Part shown: positions 1-11,141 of the stretch, piece by piece
How positions within the stretch are numbered: the first letter of the stretch is position 1
Layout: every line of letters begins with the position of its first letter
From: Tipula vernalis
Lineage: Eukaryota > Arthropoda > Insecta > Diptera > Tipulidae
Assembly: GCA_958295665.1 (NCBI GenBank)
Contig: OY282558.1
Span: 44,454,389 to 44,518,388, forward strand
Direction: 5' to 3'
Length of the DNA stretch: 64,000 bases
The notes under the pieces: generated by a model
Seen by the model: the letters and a program-made list of their open reading frames with translations, nothing else
Told to the model about the DNA's origin: nothing
Databases searched by the model: none
Made by a program: the position numbers and the translations under genes

Positions 1-1067
1 GGCCACAAACTGAATTTTGTAAAATTTAATAAACATTAAACTATTATGGATTCAAACAAAGTTCGAGTTTGTTACGCGTGATCAATTAAAATAAAGATTT
101 CTTTAGCTCAATCAAACATCACAAATGGTGGATTTATATATTGTAATGTAAAAGTAACGCACGTTTCTTCGATTTGATGTATCCGGATATCACAGTTCAA
201 TAACTCAGAAGTGTTATTCGATTTTGAACGTGAACAAAATTTCATTAAGACATTTTCTTAACTACGTGCTAAATTTCGACTGGATTAATGTCTCCTTAAC
301 TTATAGCAGCACATTAAAAATAATCTTTCAACCCAGCCTTGTTTTCTCTCTCTCTCTCTCGCTCTGTATATTCCAAGAAACATTTCGTCCGCATAACAAT
401 TAGAACGAATTATTAGGGCAAACATAATTTTTTCATCCGGAATTGTAAATATTGTATTTTTTGCGTTCAGTTCAAATCAACAAACAACACAATAGGGAAT
501 TTTACAATACATACCTAATCCTAAAACTCATAGATGAATTGAATATAGATTAGATTTTTACTATGGTACGAGCATTGATTTTGGTCTGAAGTAAAAAAAA
601 AAAAAAAATTAGAAATTTGATTAGAATATAGAATTGGTTTTTGCCTTCGAACTTTTATATTTTTTTTGTTCTCAATTTGTACGTCAAACGATATGAACCT
701 TCCTGTTTTGTTACGGACCGTGAGGCATTGTATAAAGATTAGAAATTACGATTCCTTTAATTTTATTGCAAATATAGAATTAAATAAAATTCTATTTTGT
801 ATTTGTTGTATGGCGAACGTGATAAATTTATAGTTTGTACAAAATAATTTTTATATTCGCCCGATGTCGTTTGCTAGTACTACTATGTATATTTGGTGCG
901 GTGAGTGATGATGGTGGCGGTGTGCAAGCTGACGAAAATCTCTCTATCATGTTCTATACTAAATTAAAAAAACAAAACAGTAATATTTATGTTAATCCGA
1001 CGAACATCCCAGGATTGAAACTCAAATAATAATGAAAGCTTGTTTTTGTTGTTGTGTTTATTTGCAG
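1..1067. other. AT-rich non-coding stretch, possible 5' flank or UTR of a host gene
   Basis: No convincing coding sequence is seen. It contains a CT microsatellite at 345-360 and an A-run near 594-608. The end of the stretch (1038-1067) is T-rich and finishes in tttgcag, a good splice-acceptor sequence. A short open frame at 835-1029 has no ATG and no recognisable family, so it is not called. Confidence 0.5.
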
Positions 1068-1207
1068 GAAGGATCTAGCGCAAAAAATATTCGGATTTGG
1101 AAAAATTGCGTGTGTGTGAGTGTGCGTGTGTGTGTGCTTGCTTTTATATTATTATTATTTTTTTATATTTTGTGTGAAAGAAACGAAAAGAAATATTGTT
1201 TGTCAAA

Positions 1208-1324
1208 ATGTTATCGATACCAATGGACCGGATGTCCGGGCGACGTAGTAGTTCAATTGGATGTCGTTCCATCATCGGACGAAGAACATCGACATATGTT
1301 ACAACATCATGTGATCCATTTAAA
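1208..1324 (+). CDS. Candidate first coding exon of a host gene (39 codons, product unknown)
   Basis: The ATG at 1208 lies in the context tgtcaaaATG, close to the consensus fly translation start. An in-frame TGA at 1175-1177 rules out an upstream extension. The frame runs 39 codons and stops exactly, in phase 0, at a consensus donor GTAAGT (1325-1330). A T-rich tract and AG at 1066-1067 could be the acceptor, making an exon of 1068-1324 with 140 nt of 5' UTR. The peptide begins MLSIPMDRMSGRRSSSIG, is basic and Ser/Arg/Thr-rich, and has no signal peptide or membrane segment. I do not recognise the family. A longer overlapping frame (1032-1328) is in another phase, low in complexity and fits less well. 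The following exon is not visible here. Overall this is an inference from gene-structure signals only. Confidence 0.4.
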
Positions 1325-1738
1325 GTAAGTGGTTGTTATTTTTTCTAATATATTTTACGTTACCATTACATAAATGCTTAAATACGATTGGTTGGAAAAG
1401 GACGCATATTTTTGGTTTATACATAGTTCAATAAAATACATAACTTTGTATATTTTATATTGTTTTTTATGTTAATTGCAATGTACTCGATTGTTTGGTA
1501 TGAGTAAATTTATTTATCGATTTTAGGTGCGACTAAAACATTAATTATGTATACACAGTCTACAATTGTTGTGCTTTTTTTAAGGATACAGTACTTATAA
1601 ATTTGTACGTAATTCTAAACTTTCGTGTCATATATATACACATACAAACGGGTAAATGAAATTCTCTAAAGGAATAAACTTTCAAGTAATATTTATAGAC
1701 GCTACAATACTAATTGGTTGGACATTAACTATCTATCA
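1325..1738. other. Non-coding, intron-like
   Basis: It begins with the donor GTAAGTGG of the candidate exon. The rest is AT-rich without coding potential or obvious repeats. Confidence 0.5.
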
Positions 1739-2315
1739 TTACTTCAGGAGTGCGCATTTTGTAGTTAAATAAAAATTTAAAAAATTTAAAATATTTGAAA
1801 ATAATGATTCGCAGGCATATGTTGATGAAAAAACTGAAAATAAAGCCATAGCCAACTTTTTCGAGCAACCACGGTCGGAAGTTTCTTCCAATACTTGGTT
1901 TAACCGATTTCTTTCAATGGTTTTCAATCCTTCAATGGTTTCCATATAGAACTGTTTTGAGATCCTATTAGTTGCATTTCAAAATCTTCAATATTCAACC
2001 ATTCAAAACAGTTCAAATTTAGTGTATTTATCGATAAACTGTCTGGATTTGAAATGAGTTTTACAGTTTCTCCAAGTTCCCAAAATTGCCTAAATCTTGT
2101 GGAAAATTCTTGAATAGCCACATCTATAACATCCATCCGTAAACACAGTAGTAATTTTAACAGTATCAAGGTTTCGGTGAAATTCGAAATCGGTGAATTT
2201 TGTTGAAATATCTTAATTTTTTCTTCATATTCCGTAATAAGATCAAACATAATCATAATTGTTTTGCTTCTGCCTTGTGACTTTGATATTGAATTCATTA
2301 AGATGCTCATTGTAC
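1739..2315 (-). pseudogene. hAT-family transposase remnant, C-terminal part
   Basis: Broken minus-strand frames give a conserved hAT C-terminal dimerisation motif (STYACESLFSN, about 1793-1825) and an upstream segment containing HLNEFNIK and a leucine-rich stretch resembling the GTF2IRD2/ZBED-like hAT branch. hAT proteins catalyse cut-and-paste transposition using an RNase-H-like core. Only the part downstream of the catalytic insertion domain is present. Frames change at about 1930 and 2290, so no functional protein is possible. On the upstream side it abuts a BEL/Pao remnant in the same orientation at about 2315. Family assignment rests on motif recognition. Confidence 0.6.
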
Positions 2316-3600
2316 TCCGCAGAATCACCGAGCTTGCTGTGTTCGTCCATAAAATCAACATATTGCTTATGTAATTTGGAGATTTTGTGCAAATTTCCTC
2401 TCAACGGAATGCAATCGTTTAATGGCAATACCCAGTGATTCTCTTAATGGACTTCTTTCTGTTTTAAAAGCAGCTTTACCATGTAATGATTGTCCAATAA
2501 TTTTGTGGTGGTATCTTTAAACAAGTCTTCACAAATTTGATCTTGAGGTAACAACGGTGCACTATTAAACACCTCCTTACATTCCCAGAACCTTCTGAGA
2601 TTCTTCTCCAAATTGCTGTTGTCAATAATCGTATTACATTGGCTGGATTCATCGGTAAGCGTCAAATTACGTTAAATCGTTAAAATGCACGGGTATTTCA
2701 ACAAATCCACTTCTTGAATTGGTTTTACCTTAGTAATAAAAGGTACTTCAGATGTGAATGTGGAGTTAAAATGCGGTGAGACGATTATGTCAACTGACCC
2801 TTGTGTTGTGACCAGCTTCTGGTTAACAAGACCTTGTATGGAAATTCTTCCGTATCTACGTTCCAACCCCAATTTTTGTACGAGTGAACAAAAGAGGCTC
2901 AGAAATGAAGGAGTTTTGAGAATCGGAGTCGATTAAAACACCACATAATTGATGCTGGCCGCATCTACCTCCTCATCTATCTAGGTAACATTGCTATAGT
3001 GCATACATGATGAGCTTATCAGTTGAGTGTCCATTAATGCCGTATTACTATTTCAAAGTACATATAATATTTGATGATCCTGGTTGGTTTCTATTGACTA
3101 GCTGAGTCTCACTGGACGAACACTCGGAATTGTAGTCGAGATAGAATAACGAATTGTGGTTTCTTTTGCCCATGTGACGTGTTCGCTTGGATCTACATTG
3201 GGATACGGTGTATGACTTGACTCAGCAGTTGTAGATTTTTTTAAAGTTTCGTCTTTGTTTGACTGTCCATTCCTTGAATTTAGCGCACTGGAATAATGGA
3301 TGATAATTATCGCGGCAATCTGCACATGACAAGCACTGATAAGTGTTTTCTGGACAGCCTTCACCTGCGTAACAGCTCTTTGAGGATAGCTCTTCGCTGC
3401 ATCCATGGCATCAGCTCTTTTTATCAGAAATGCGATTAACGCCTGACATGTTGGAAATTCTATGTCTGCAGCCTCATTAGCCCATTTGTCTCGGCTCTGT
3501 TCATCTAACATTTGAACTAGCTTTGGCATGCCATGTAAGGTAGCAAATTTTCGACAGGCCCGATAATTAATAAGCAATGAAACTCAATATCTAGGGGCTT
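2316..3600 (-). pseudogene. BEL/Pao LTR-retrotransposon remnant (gag, protease, start of RT)
   Basis: Three collinear BEL/Pao segments lie on the minus strand. At 3098-3577 there is a gag C-terminal region (LDEQSRDKW, FLIKRADAMDAA). A shifted frame at about 3230-3340 encodes a zinc-knuckle-like CRDNYHPLFQC. At about 2850-2935 lies an aspartic-protease-like core, IDSDSQNSF, in which the usual Gly of D-S/T-G is Asp. At 2444-2665 and continuing to about 2320 is the pre-RT segment with RFWECKEV, CEDLF and YVDFMDEHSKLG. Several frameshifts and stops separate them, and RT, RNase H and integrase are missing. No LTRs were found. The fragment ends abruptly where hAT sequence begins near 2315. Confidence 0.7.
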
Positions 3601-4011
3601 TTTGGGTAGCTGATTATAAAATTAAGGTCTAAATTTTATAATTCAAGATGGCACATCCAGCTTCCAGATTATCCAAAAATTTTAACAAAACCAGTTAGAA
3701 AAGTATTTTTGGGGTTTCTAATATGTATCTGAAGTTGATAACACAAAATGTCAGCCCAAAAAATTATTTTCTTCATAATACTATTTATAATGTCGGCCCA
3801 AAAAGGATACTATCATGATAGCAAAATTTATCACGGCAGGACTTTTTAAATTTTCGCAATTCAATAGAGTATTTTCTCAAGTACTATATTGTTGGCACCA
3901 ATCTCCCGATGATTTTCTATTTGACCTATCAATTGCGAATAATCTGAAAATTTTCAGAATATTATCATGGGGATCGTATGGTGAAATATAATTTATTGCC
4001 AAACAGGCCTA
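3601..4011. other. Non-coding stretch, no recognised feature
   Basis: AT-rich, with short locally repeated phrases (tgtcggcccaaaa twice, at about 3750 and 3790). No open frame or family is recognised. It could be decayed BEL or hAT sequence. Confidence 0.4.
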
Positions 4012-4424
4012 AAGGCATTGCCACATGCAAAACGGAAAACCGGCATTTAAAACCGTCAAACCCAATTTATGGTTAAGTTGCTTCACTTTGCAAAATGAAA
4101 ATTATTAATAAATAGTTCAAATCTATAAGTTCCACCTTAATTTAAGAAAATTTTATTAAAAGAAATTTAATTTCATTCAAAAAACCCTAATTTTATGTTT
4201 TGTCGGCCGTCAAGCAAAAATCCATCCGTCAAAATATAAAATTGGGGTTTTTTAAATGAAATTAAATCAATTTTAATAAAGTTTTCTACGAAGAAGGTAG
4301 AACTTATACATTCGAATTATTTTTTAAAAATTTTGATATAGAAAGTCAACCAATTTTGTCAATAATTGGATTTGACGGTTTGAAATGCCGGTTTGCTGTT
4401 TATGCATGTGGCAATGCCTTAAGG
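4012..4424. mobile_element. Fold-back MITE, about 413 bp
   Basis: The left end aaggcattgccacatgca is the exact inverse of the right end tgcatgtggcaatgcctt. The match continues inward through most of the element, including accgtcaaaccca against gggtttgacggt-like sequence, and the AT-rich arms pair around a centre near 4210-4225. It has no coding capacity. Such long-armed non-autonomous DNA elements move with a transposase supplied elsewhere. No clear target-site duplication was seen. It lies directly against a hAT transposase fragment. Confidence 0.8.
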
Positions 4425-4427
4425 ATT

Positions 4428-4770
4428 GCCTAACTGTTCTGCCCAATTTATCGCAATTTTCCTTACAATCCTATCCTCAAAAGCAGAAGCGACGAAACTT
4501 AATTGTAGTGCATTGTGCATCTCACTGCTCCAAAATTCGGTTAACTGCCTATCTCTAAAAACAGCCTCATCAAATTTGTCAAGTTGTATTATTTCTAAAA
4601 ATCGGTCTCGAATCATTTCTCGTTTTTTATCAAATACGCGAGCTAAAAGGGCTAAGGCTTTAGCTGTACTAATATCGGTCGTTTCATCGATAATAACGGA
4701 CAATTTTTCATTTTTCAACTGTGTTGTTACTTTTCGCCGTCCTTTTTTCCCAAAATATTTTTGACAATTC
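4428..4770 (-). pseudogene. hAT-like transposase remnant, catalytic-domain start
   Basis: A minus-strand frame of about 110 residues contains KNEKLSVIIDETTDISTAKALALL, the region around the first catalytic Asp of hAT-type transposases (DETTD), followed by a partly conserved RDRFLEIIQL. No start codon, zinc-finger BED domain or downstream catalytic residues are present. It may be the other end of the hAT copy at 1739-2315, now separated by the BEL remnant and the MITE, or a different hAT. The sequence does not decide this. Confidence 0.5.
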
Positions 4771-4842
4771 GATGAGTATAAATTATTATCAAATATGACC
4801 TAGCGGAGAATATCTGGTCAAATTAAAATTAAAATTTAATAC

Positions 4843-5354
4843 TGTTATGGTGACACCTGGGTTAGAGTAGAATAACTTAATTGATATCACAAAATTTACT
4901 ACTAGTAGTGACTGCTAGTGACACCTAGGTTAGGGTATTTCATAATTTGTTTATTGTACTAAAATGGAACTTTTCCATGCTACAATTTTATACATTCTAC
5001 GAGATATTCTTATTGGAAAAAGCACGAAGTATTGTATCTAGAAGTTTATTTTGAGTATTTATAAAGGCGAATGAGATCGAATACTAATGATCTAAATTAG
5101 TATTTGGAACGCGATGATGTTTAAAAGGAATTAAAAAGTGATTTAAAAAGTGTTTTAGTGCGACATAAAAATTATAAGTGAACAGTAAAATTGTGCAATA
5201 ATTATAATAATTGATTTTGCGAATTTTTGTTAATAAATTGTATTGTATAAATTTTTGTGCTCAATAAATAAATTCGTTTGTGATAAAATTGAATTGATTT
5301 GTTTTATTCACAATCCAGTGATTCGAACCTTGATTGACAATATAAAACGTAACT
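4843..5354 (+). mobile_element. Solo LTR 1 of the TGTGACGGTGACACC...AACGTAACA gypsy family
   Basis: It starts tgttatggtgacacc and ends aaaacgtaact, matching the 5' LTR at 59532-60009 apart from decay, including the polyadenylation-type aataaataaattcg block. It is flanked by the 4-bp duplication ATAC (4839-4842 and 5355-5358). The sequence on both sides is continuous in the intact repeat elsewhere in the window, so this is a real solo insertion. An internal segment repeats the tgacacctaggtta start near 4919, suggesting a local duplication. Confidence 0.8.
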
Positions 5355-5541
5355 ATACAAGTCGTGTGGTAACTAGGTCAATACACGTTACATAGATGGC
5401 AGTGATGGCAGTTAAAATTTGATAAAATCGAACCAAAAATTACCACCTGGAGAAATTTCAAGTTCAAAACTTGTAGAAAAAGCAAAACAAAGTTGTGAAG
5501 AACGTGTGATAATTTTGTGATTAAATCATTTTTGTTCGTAT

Positions 5542-5947
5542 TTTTACGGTGACACCTAGGGTTTAATAGAATAAGTTAAATTAATAGCGCTGTTTTACTG
5601 TACTAAAATGGAATTTTCCATGATACAACTGTTCTTAATGTTTCTACACTTTCCTTACTGGAAAAGTCATGAAATTTCTAGAAGTTTTGGTTTGAGTATA
5701 TAAGGAACGAGAGTGTAAAGATTAAACAGGAATTAAAAAGTGGTTTAAAAAATGTTCTAGTGCGATTTAAAAATAATAAGTGATCAGTAAAATTTGTGCA
5801 AATATTATAAAAAGTGATTTTGGAATTACCTATTGTTAATAAATTGTGTTATATTGATTTTTGTTTTCAATAAATAAATTCGTTTGTGATTTGTTTTATT
5901 CATAATCCAGTGATTCGAACCTTGATTGACAAGGCAAAAACGTAACA
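5542..5947 (+). mobile_element. Solo LTR 2 of the same gypsy family
   Basis: It runs from a mutated start ttttacggtgacacc to cgtaaca and matches LTR 1 and the LTR at 59532. The flanking 4-mers GTAT (5538-5541) and GCAT (5948-5951) are a target-site duplication with one change, confirmed by the uninterrupted sequence cgtatttttctg at about 49120-49131. It is in the same orientation as LTR 1, only 187 bp away. Confidence 0.8.
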
Positions 5948-6257
5948 GCATTTTTCTGAAAACAACTTAGACATCTGACGTACACTAGTAAAACTATAGA
6001 TAAATTTAGCAAGTATTGTTTTACTTTTTTAGAACCAACTTTGATGTATTTTTCAAAACGAAAGTTCGAAAACTATATTTTAGGCATAATATAATTTTAA
6101 TATTTCTGCAATTAATATTTATTTAATACCAATATAGCCTTCTTGAATTTTGTTGTTAAAAGTCTGTAGAAAACTTTAATTTAAACGTTTTATAATATTT
6201 TTACTTTTTTCATTGAAAAAGTTGAAGCTAAACACCTGATGAAAAGTTATTCCACTA

Positions 6258-7016
6258 TTATTATTATTGAAGGGCCATGTGGGCGATAAGCCACCTCACA
6301 CTGCGACCTAGAAGATCTATTGTGCTGGAGCCTGCTTAATTATCCGTCCAGTCAATATTCAGGTTCTTAATGAACTTGATAATACTGCGAGCCGGTGCGT
6401 GATGCATACTATCTGGGCTTATTGCTCTCCCTCCTAGATATTTACTACAGCATGTAGTTCCGCTAGAAAGACGGTAGCATTGGAAACCAAGGACTTCGAG
6501 AGGGCTGTCCCACTTCTGTATATTCCTACCCCTGCCCCGTCTTCCGTTTGATTTTACTCTTACGAGTTGTTGGGACTTGCAAATCGCCTGTAGGTCACCC
6601 AGCTTTACTACAGGAAGGCTAAATAAAACTGGATGGTGCCTGGTATCCAGAGTCCGCGTACTTTTGACTGATTAACCTATCAGCCATTCATCCATCGACA
6701 TATGCCACCTCAGATTAGGGTTTTTTGTCAAGGTTTCTCCTTTAGCGCCGTACTTTAGCCTGTGCCAAATGGCCAAAAAATGTGCCAAATGACCTTAGTT
6801 ACCAGTGGTTCCCACGAGGAGGTAGCACGTAAACTTTCGAATTGTGAACAGGTTTCCCCTTACACAATTGTACCCATCACGCAGCTGCCTAATACATGGC
6901 CAGAACCGCTCACGTGATGTGCACCCTGCTGGAAGGTTACGGAGCTGGTAGATTACTCTACTCAACTTTGGTCCTCCCTCCCCCCCCCCCCCTCTCCAGT
7001 AGATGCCGAAACCACC
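6258..7016 (-). mobile_element. 5'-truncated non-LTR retrotransposon, 3' end only
   Basis: The insert is flanked by a perfect 14-bp duplication, aagttattccacta (6244-6257 and 7017-7030). On the minus strand its 3' end is a short (TAA)n tail, as in I- and R1-type LINEs. It is GC-richer than its surroundings and has no long frame, so it is probably 3' UTR with a little ORF end. A C-run at 6979-6991 lies near the truncated 5' end. It is inserted in the repeat copy described at 4805-7100. The exact clade is not certain. Confidence 0.75.
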
Positions 7017-7180
7017 AAGTTATTCCACTAAAAAGCTTCTAAAAAATTGTGACGCATGATTATGGCTCTTATCTCTAGAAGGCTCTGATATTATGCCTTA
7101 TAGAACGAAATTTTTCAGGAAAAATTGTTTGAGTTCGGGGAGTATACCTGATTAAATTATTATTGGTTAGCTTTAAATTA

Positions 7181-8829
7181 TACACTTGGGTGCAAAAAAA
7201 TCGCACATTGCTCAATTTTCCACAAAAGTTCAAAAATATCAAAAAAATCCAATACATATTTGTTTAATTTTTTTAAATGCAGATTCAAAGTCTATTTCAA
7301 TACCTATCCAGTGATACCTTTTTTGTACTTGTACCATGCCAACAAAGTGATTTTTTGTCAAATGCATACAGCAGGCTTTCGAATTAAATTTTAAAAATAA
7401 TTCAACAATATCAATACAATAGCATGCCATGAAATATCTCGCTCGGAATAGTCATAATTCGCATATCGACGCTTAGTCTGAACGGTCCTTTATTAATTAC
7501 GTCTTCAACCGGAGCAAAGAAATGGATACCACACCAGAGGTAGCCGCACAAGTGGTTGCACTAATTGATGGGGAGCAGAACCAAAGTGAAATGGCTCGAC
7601 AACTAAATTTGAGCCGATTCTCCGTTCGTCGAGTGTGGCAGGGATATCAGGAAACTGGTGGCTTCAGACGGCGACAAGGATCTGGCCGACCTCGTGCTAC
7701 AGCACAGCGTGATGACAGCTTTCTTGTAACAACTTCGTTGCGAAATCTTCCTATGAATGCGGTTCAACTGGGACCGCGGCTCCAAGAAGTTCGTGAAGTC
7801 GAAGTCAGTCGGTAGACAGTTAGAAGATGACTTCGAGAAGTTAATCTGACTGCACACAGACCAGCAAACGGGCCGAAATTGACCGCATCCCACCGACGAG
7901 CCCGTCGTGAGTTCGCTCGAGAGCATTTGAATTAGACAGAAAAAGAATGGAGTAGAGTCCTGTTCTCTGACGAGTGCAGGATGTGTTTATATGGCACCGA
8001 TGGACGCGGAAGAGTATACAGAAGATAAGGAGAGCGATATGCACAATGTTGCATCCAAGAACGTGTCTCGTATGGCGGTGGATCGTGCATGTTCTGGGGA
8101 GGCATATCACTAGAGGCGAAGACAGACAGATCTTGTATTCATCACCCGAGTCAATACTGGCGGTCGGTCAAGAGGAATGACTTCTCAACGGTACATTGAG
8201 GAAGTACTCGAGGAGTATGTCGTACCTATTGCCGGGTTTATTGGTGAAAATTTTCTGTTCATGCAGGATAATGCGAGCCCGCATATGGCTGGTGTAGTAT
8301 ACCAGTACCTACAAAAGGTGGATGTGCCTGTTATGGAGTGGCCAGCTCGAATCCCGGACCTCAATCGAACATATATGGGACGAGTTGAAAAGAAGGGTTC
8401 GAGCCAGAGATGTTGCTCCAACGAGTCTCCAGGAGCTGCAACAGGCGATCGTAGAGGAATGGGAGGCGATATCTGAAGATTTTGTGAAAACTTTGGTGAA
8501 ATCAATGCTTCATCGAATGGAAGCTGTCATTCGGGCCAGAGGAGGGAATACTCGTTATTAATAAAAATATTTTTTCTGATTTCCATGTTTTAATTCGATT
8601 TTTACTACTAATTTTCATGCTGACAAATTCACAAAAACGTATACCTTAGATGTTTACCCCCAAAAATCAGTTTGATGACACGTATAAATACAAAAAAGGT
8701 ACCACTGGATAGGTATCGAAATAGACTTTGAACCTGCATTAAAAAAATTAAACAAATTTGGATTTTTTTGAAATTTTTGCACTTTTGTGGAAAATTGAGC
8801 AATGTGCGATTTTTTTGCACCCAAGTGTA
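7181..8829 (+). mobile_element. Tc1-type DNA transposon with long terminal inverted repeats
   Basis: The ends tacacttgggtgcaaaaaaa and its inverse (8810-8829) face each other, flanked by TA as expected for Tc1/mariner insertion. Similarity between the inverted ends extends roughly 150-200 bp (7181-7330 against about 8690-8829), which is long for a Tc1. A decayed transposase gene lies between them on the plus strand. Confidence 0.9.
7522..8561 (+). pseudogene. Tc1-like DD34E transposase, inactivated
   Basis: The ATG at 7522 opens a paired-type helix-turn-helix domain (SEMARQLNLSRFSVRRVW) followed by the AT-hook-like GSGRPR. The catalytic core shows FSDECR for the first Asp, FMQDNASPH for the second, and IEHIWDELK containing the catalytic Glu. 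Stops interrupt the frame at 7813-7815 and at three further points before 8040, and frames shift near 8130-8170. Between the second Asp and the Glu, 97 nt are present; the DD34E spacing needs 102, so a 5-nt deletion explains the frameshift near 8362. The last frame ends at 8561 (RARGGNTRY). The gene encodes a dead cut-and-paste transposase. Confidence 0.9.
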
Positions 8830-8831
8830 TA

Positions 8832-11128
8832 ACAAGCTTAAGTTTATTCAAAAAATAAACAACTTTTGCCTATTTTCAACCTCCCTTTACTTTCCAAGGT
8901 ATCGTTAGTACACCACGACATACTCTACTGTTTGGCGTTTTTATTTTTTTAATATACTAGATAAAACGGTTCTATTCCACGATCATAAAATCATGGAGAA
9001 TTTAGTACAAAATACAATGAGACAGTAAATATTATTCAAATACAGTCACTAACATAATACCAATTTAAATACACAATTGCAAAAACGTGACATGAATATC
9101 CGTATTCGAATTTCGAACTCATTCGCGTGGCTAATTTAAATAATTCCACCACAAAAATATTAACAAATTTTTATGCACATATAAAAAGCTCAGCTCCCAA
9201 AACATCGTTAAATTGATAATGCCACATATACAAATACAACATTAAATTAAATTATCACGATTGAAAATAAGATAAAAGCACACACAAGACTATATTATGC
9301 ACCAATTATTTTATTTATAAAATGAAAACAATTTACCATAATTATTCAAAAAGCAAAAAAAAAAAAATGCGGGACTTTTATTACTCCCACACCCTAACCA
9401 AATATAGCTATGCATAAACACACGAGCAGAGCATAGACAGATGGATACTATTTGGAAAAACGTATACACAATACAAATATAATTATATGGCAGCAAAACT
9501 GCGCGCGTAATAAAAGTATCTAAATTTCATTTTAATTTTCCAATTCTTATTTCAAACCACATTTTATCGCATACATTGCTCGTGTCGTAAACCTGGCGAG
9601 TTTACATCCCCCAAACTCAATCATTAATAATGGAAACTTTATTGTTTTTCAAATAAATGTATAGAAAACAAAACGAGACGCTTTAAAAGCTTTTTAATAG
9701 GAGTAATTATTACTCATTTTTATTATTGTAGGTATGTATCACAGATATTTTATGTAGTTCGATATTTTCCCATGTTTTATTAATTGCATTTTTGCAATAT
9801 TATTCAGTCGTAAATGGACATGATGTAATGCTTTTTCGATATTTTGAGGAATATTTGGTTTAGAGATGGGACACAAACATTTTGCCACTGGAACGAGCGA
9901 AAATTGCAAAAAGGTTGAACACTATTTTGCGGAAACGAGAAAACTGCGTTAAAATTTGAGTTGAAATTCAAATAAATTTTGAATATAGCTAAAGAATGTT
10001 TGTACTATGATATAAGTTAGAAGGCACTCCAAAATAAACTTATAAAACATCATAATTAGAAAATCGTCAAATAAAAATCAATTAAGCGTTAAATTTTCCT
10101 CATTACAACTTACTGATTACTTAAGGAAAACAACGAACGACGTAAAATAAAATAAAAATAAAATTTTGCTTTAGCAATTGTCTAATTTTAATTAAATTTT
10201 AATTACAAGATGTTCTATACGAACAAACAAAAAATGCTCTACGCTAACTACTACTAGTATGCATACACACACACGTATACAAAAGTACAAATAGCAAGCA
10301 AAAATTTAATTTTGATGATTTTAATTGGAATGAACATTTAACAACGAGACAAAAGCAAGTTTACAGTAATGGGATAAACTCGCACATTTTGAATCATTAA
10401 AATGAGTAAATTATTTTTACAAAAAAAAAAAAAAAAAAAAAAAATCTTCACTTAAGTCATTTTGAATCCATTTTATTTTCTATTGGGAAGATAATTTTCG
10501 TTTTTTTTTGTATTTTTATAAACTCATCAAAATAGCTCCCTACTTAAGGGGCGGAAAATGATTAGGATAAGAATATTAAAACTTAATTAATTTTTGGAAA
10601 TTTAGTTCATTGAAATTAAATCCCATCGTTTTTGTTTGGACAATCGAAACAATAATATTCCATCCCTTTTGTAAATTGGTTTTGACGTTTACTAGTGGAT
10701 ATTGTTTCGCCAACCTTGCAAGCATAAACCCTTGTGTTTATTAATTTTACTACTAAAATGTTACTGTTTGATATCTGTTACATTATAATGGGTGCAAAAG
10801 TGCAAACTTCATCATAACCTCAGCAAACTTAACAATTTAAACTCCTTGTTTGACCTATGTATATTGAAATTTTATATTAAAATAGATGAACGGTTATCGT
10901 CTTTTTTGGTAATATCATTCTGATAAGGACGGAATTAAAGAAAATCTTATCCGTCTAATTTCAGGTCTTGCCTTGAGGAACACCCGATATTTTTCGTTTA
11001 CGTATAAATTGGTTCCAAAATTGTTCATGATTAGTTTTAACTTTTTCTTGGCAGCTAGATAAGAGGTATATTTTGACTTAAAATTTTCTACAGCATTATA
11101 TCTGCTTCATTGATACTGATGAAATATT
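8832..11128. other. AT-rich non-coding stretch
   Basis: No supported gene. It holds an A-run at about 10421-10444 and small A/T tracts, with no terminal repeats or coding similarity recognised. Intronic or intergenic sequence is the likely explanation. Confidence 0.4.
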
Positions 11129-11141
11129 ATTTGGAAATCAT

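Larger units (their letters stand above)
4805..7100. repeat. Old repeat copy (same family as 47613-49525) split by three insertions
   Basis: Segments 4805-4842, 5355-5541, 5948-6257 and 7031-7100 align in order with the right arm of the inverted pair at 48603-49525. Shared phrases include tctggtcaaatt, acatagatggcagtgatgg, acgtacactagtaaaact and accaatatggccttcttg (the last with one change here). The right terminus gaaggctctgatattat matches the outer end of that arm. Two solo LTRs and a LINE fragment were inserted later and carry target-site duplications of this repeat. The inner end is missing. Probably a non-autonomous DNA transposon. Confidence 0.75.

Noticed and set aside
835..1029. 64-codon frame upstream of the candidate exon
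   Set aside because: It has no ATG start and no recognisable family. Hydrophobic N-terminal residues arise from AT-rich sequence.
7603..8505. Long minus-strand frames opposite the Tc1 transposase
   Set aside because: Shadows of the plus-strand transposase coding sequence, which has clear catalytic motifs.
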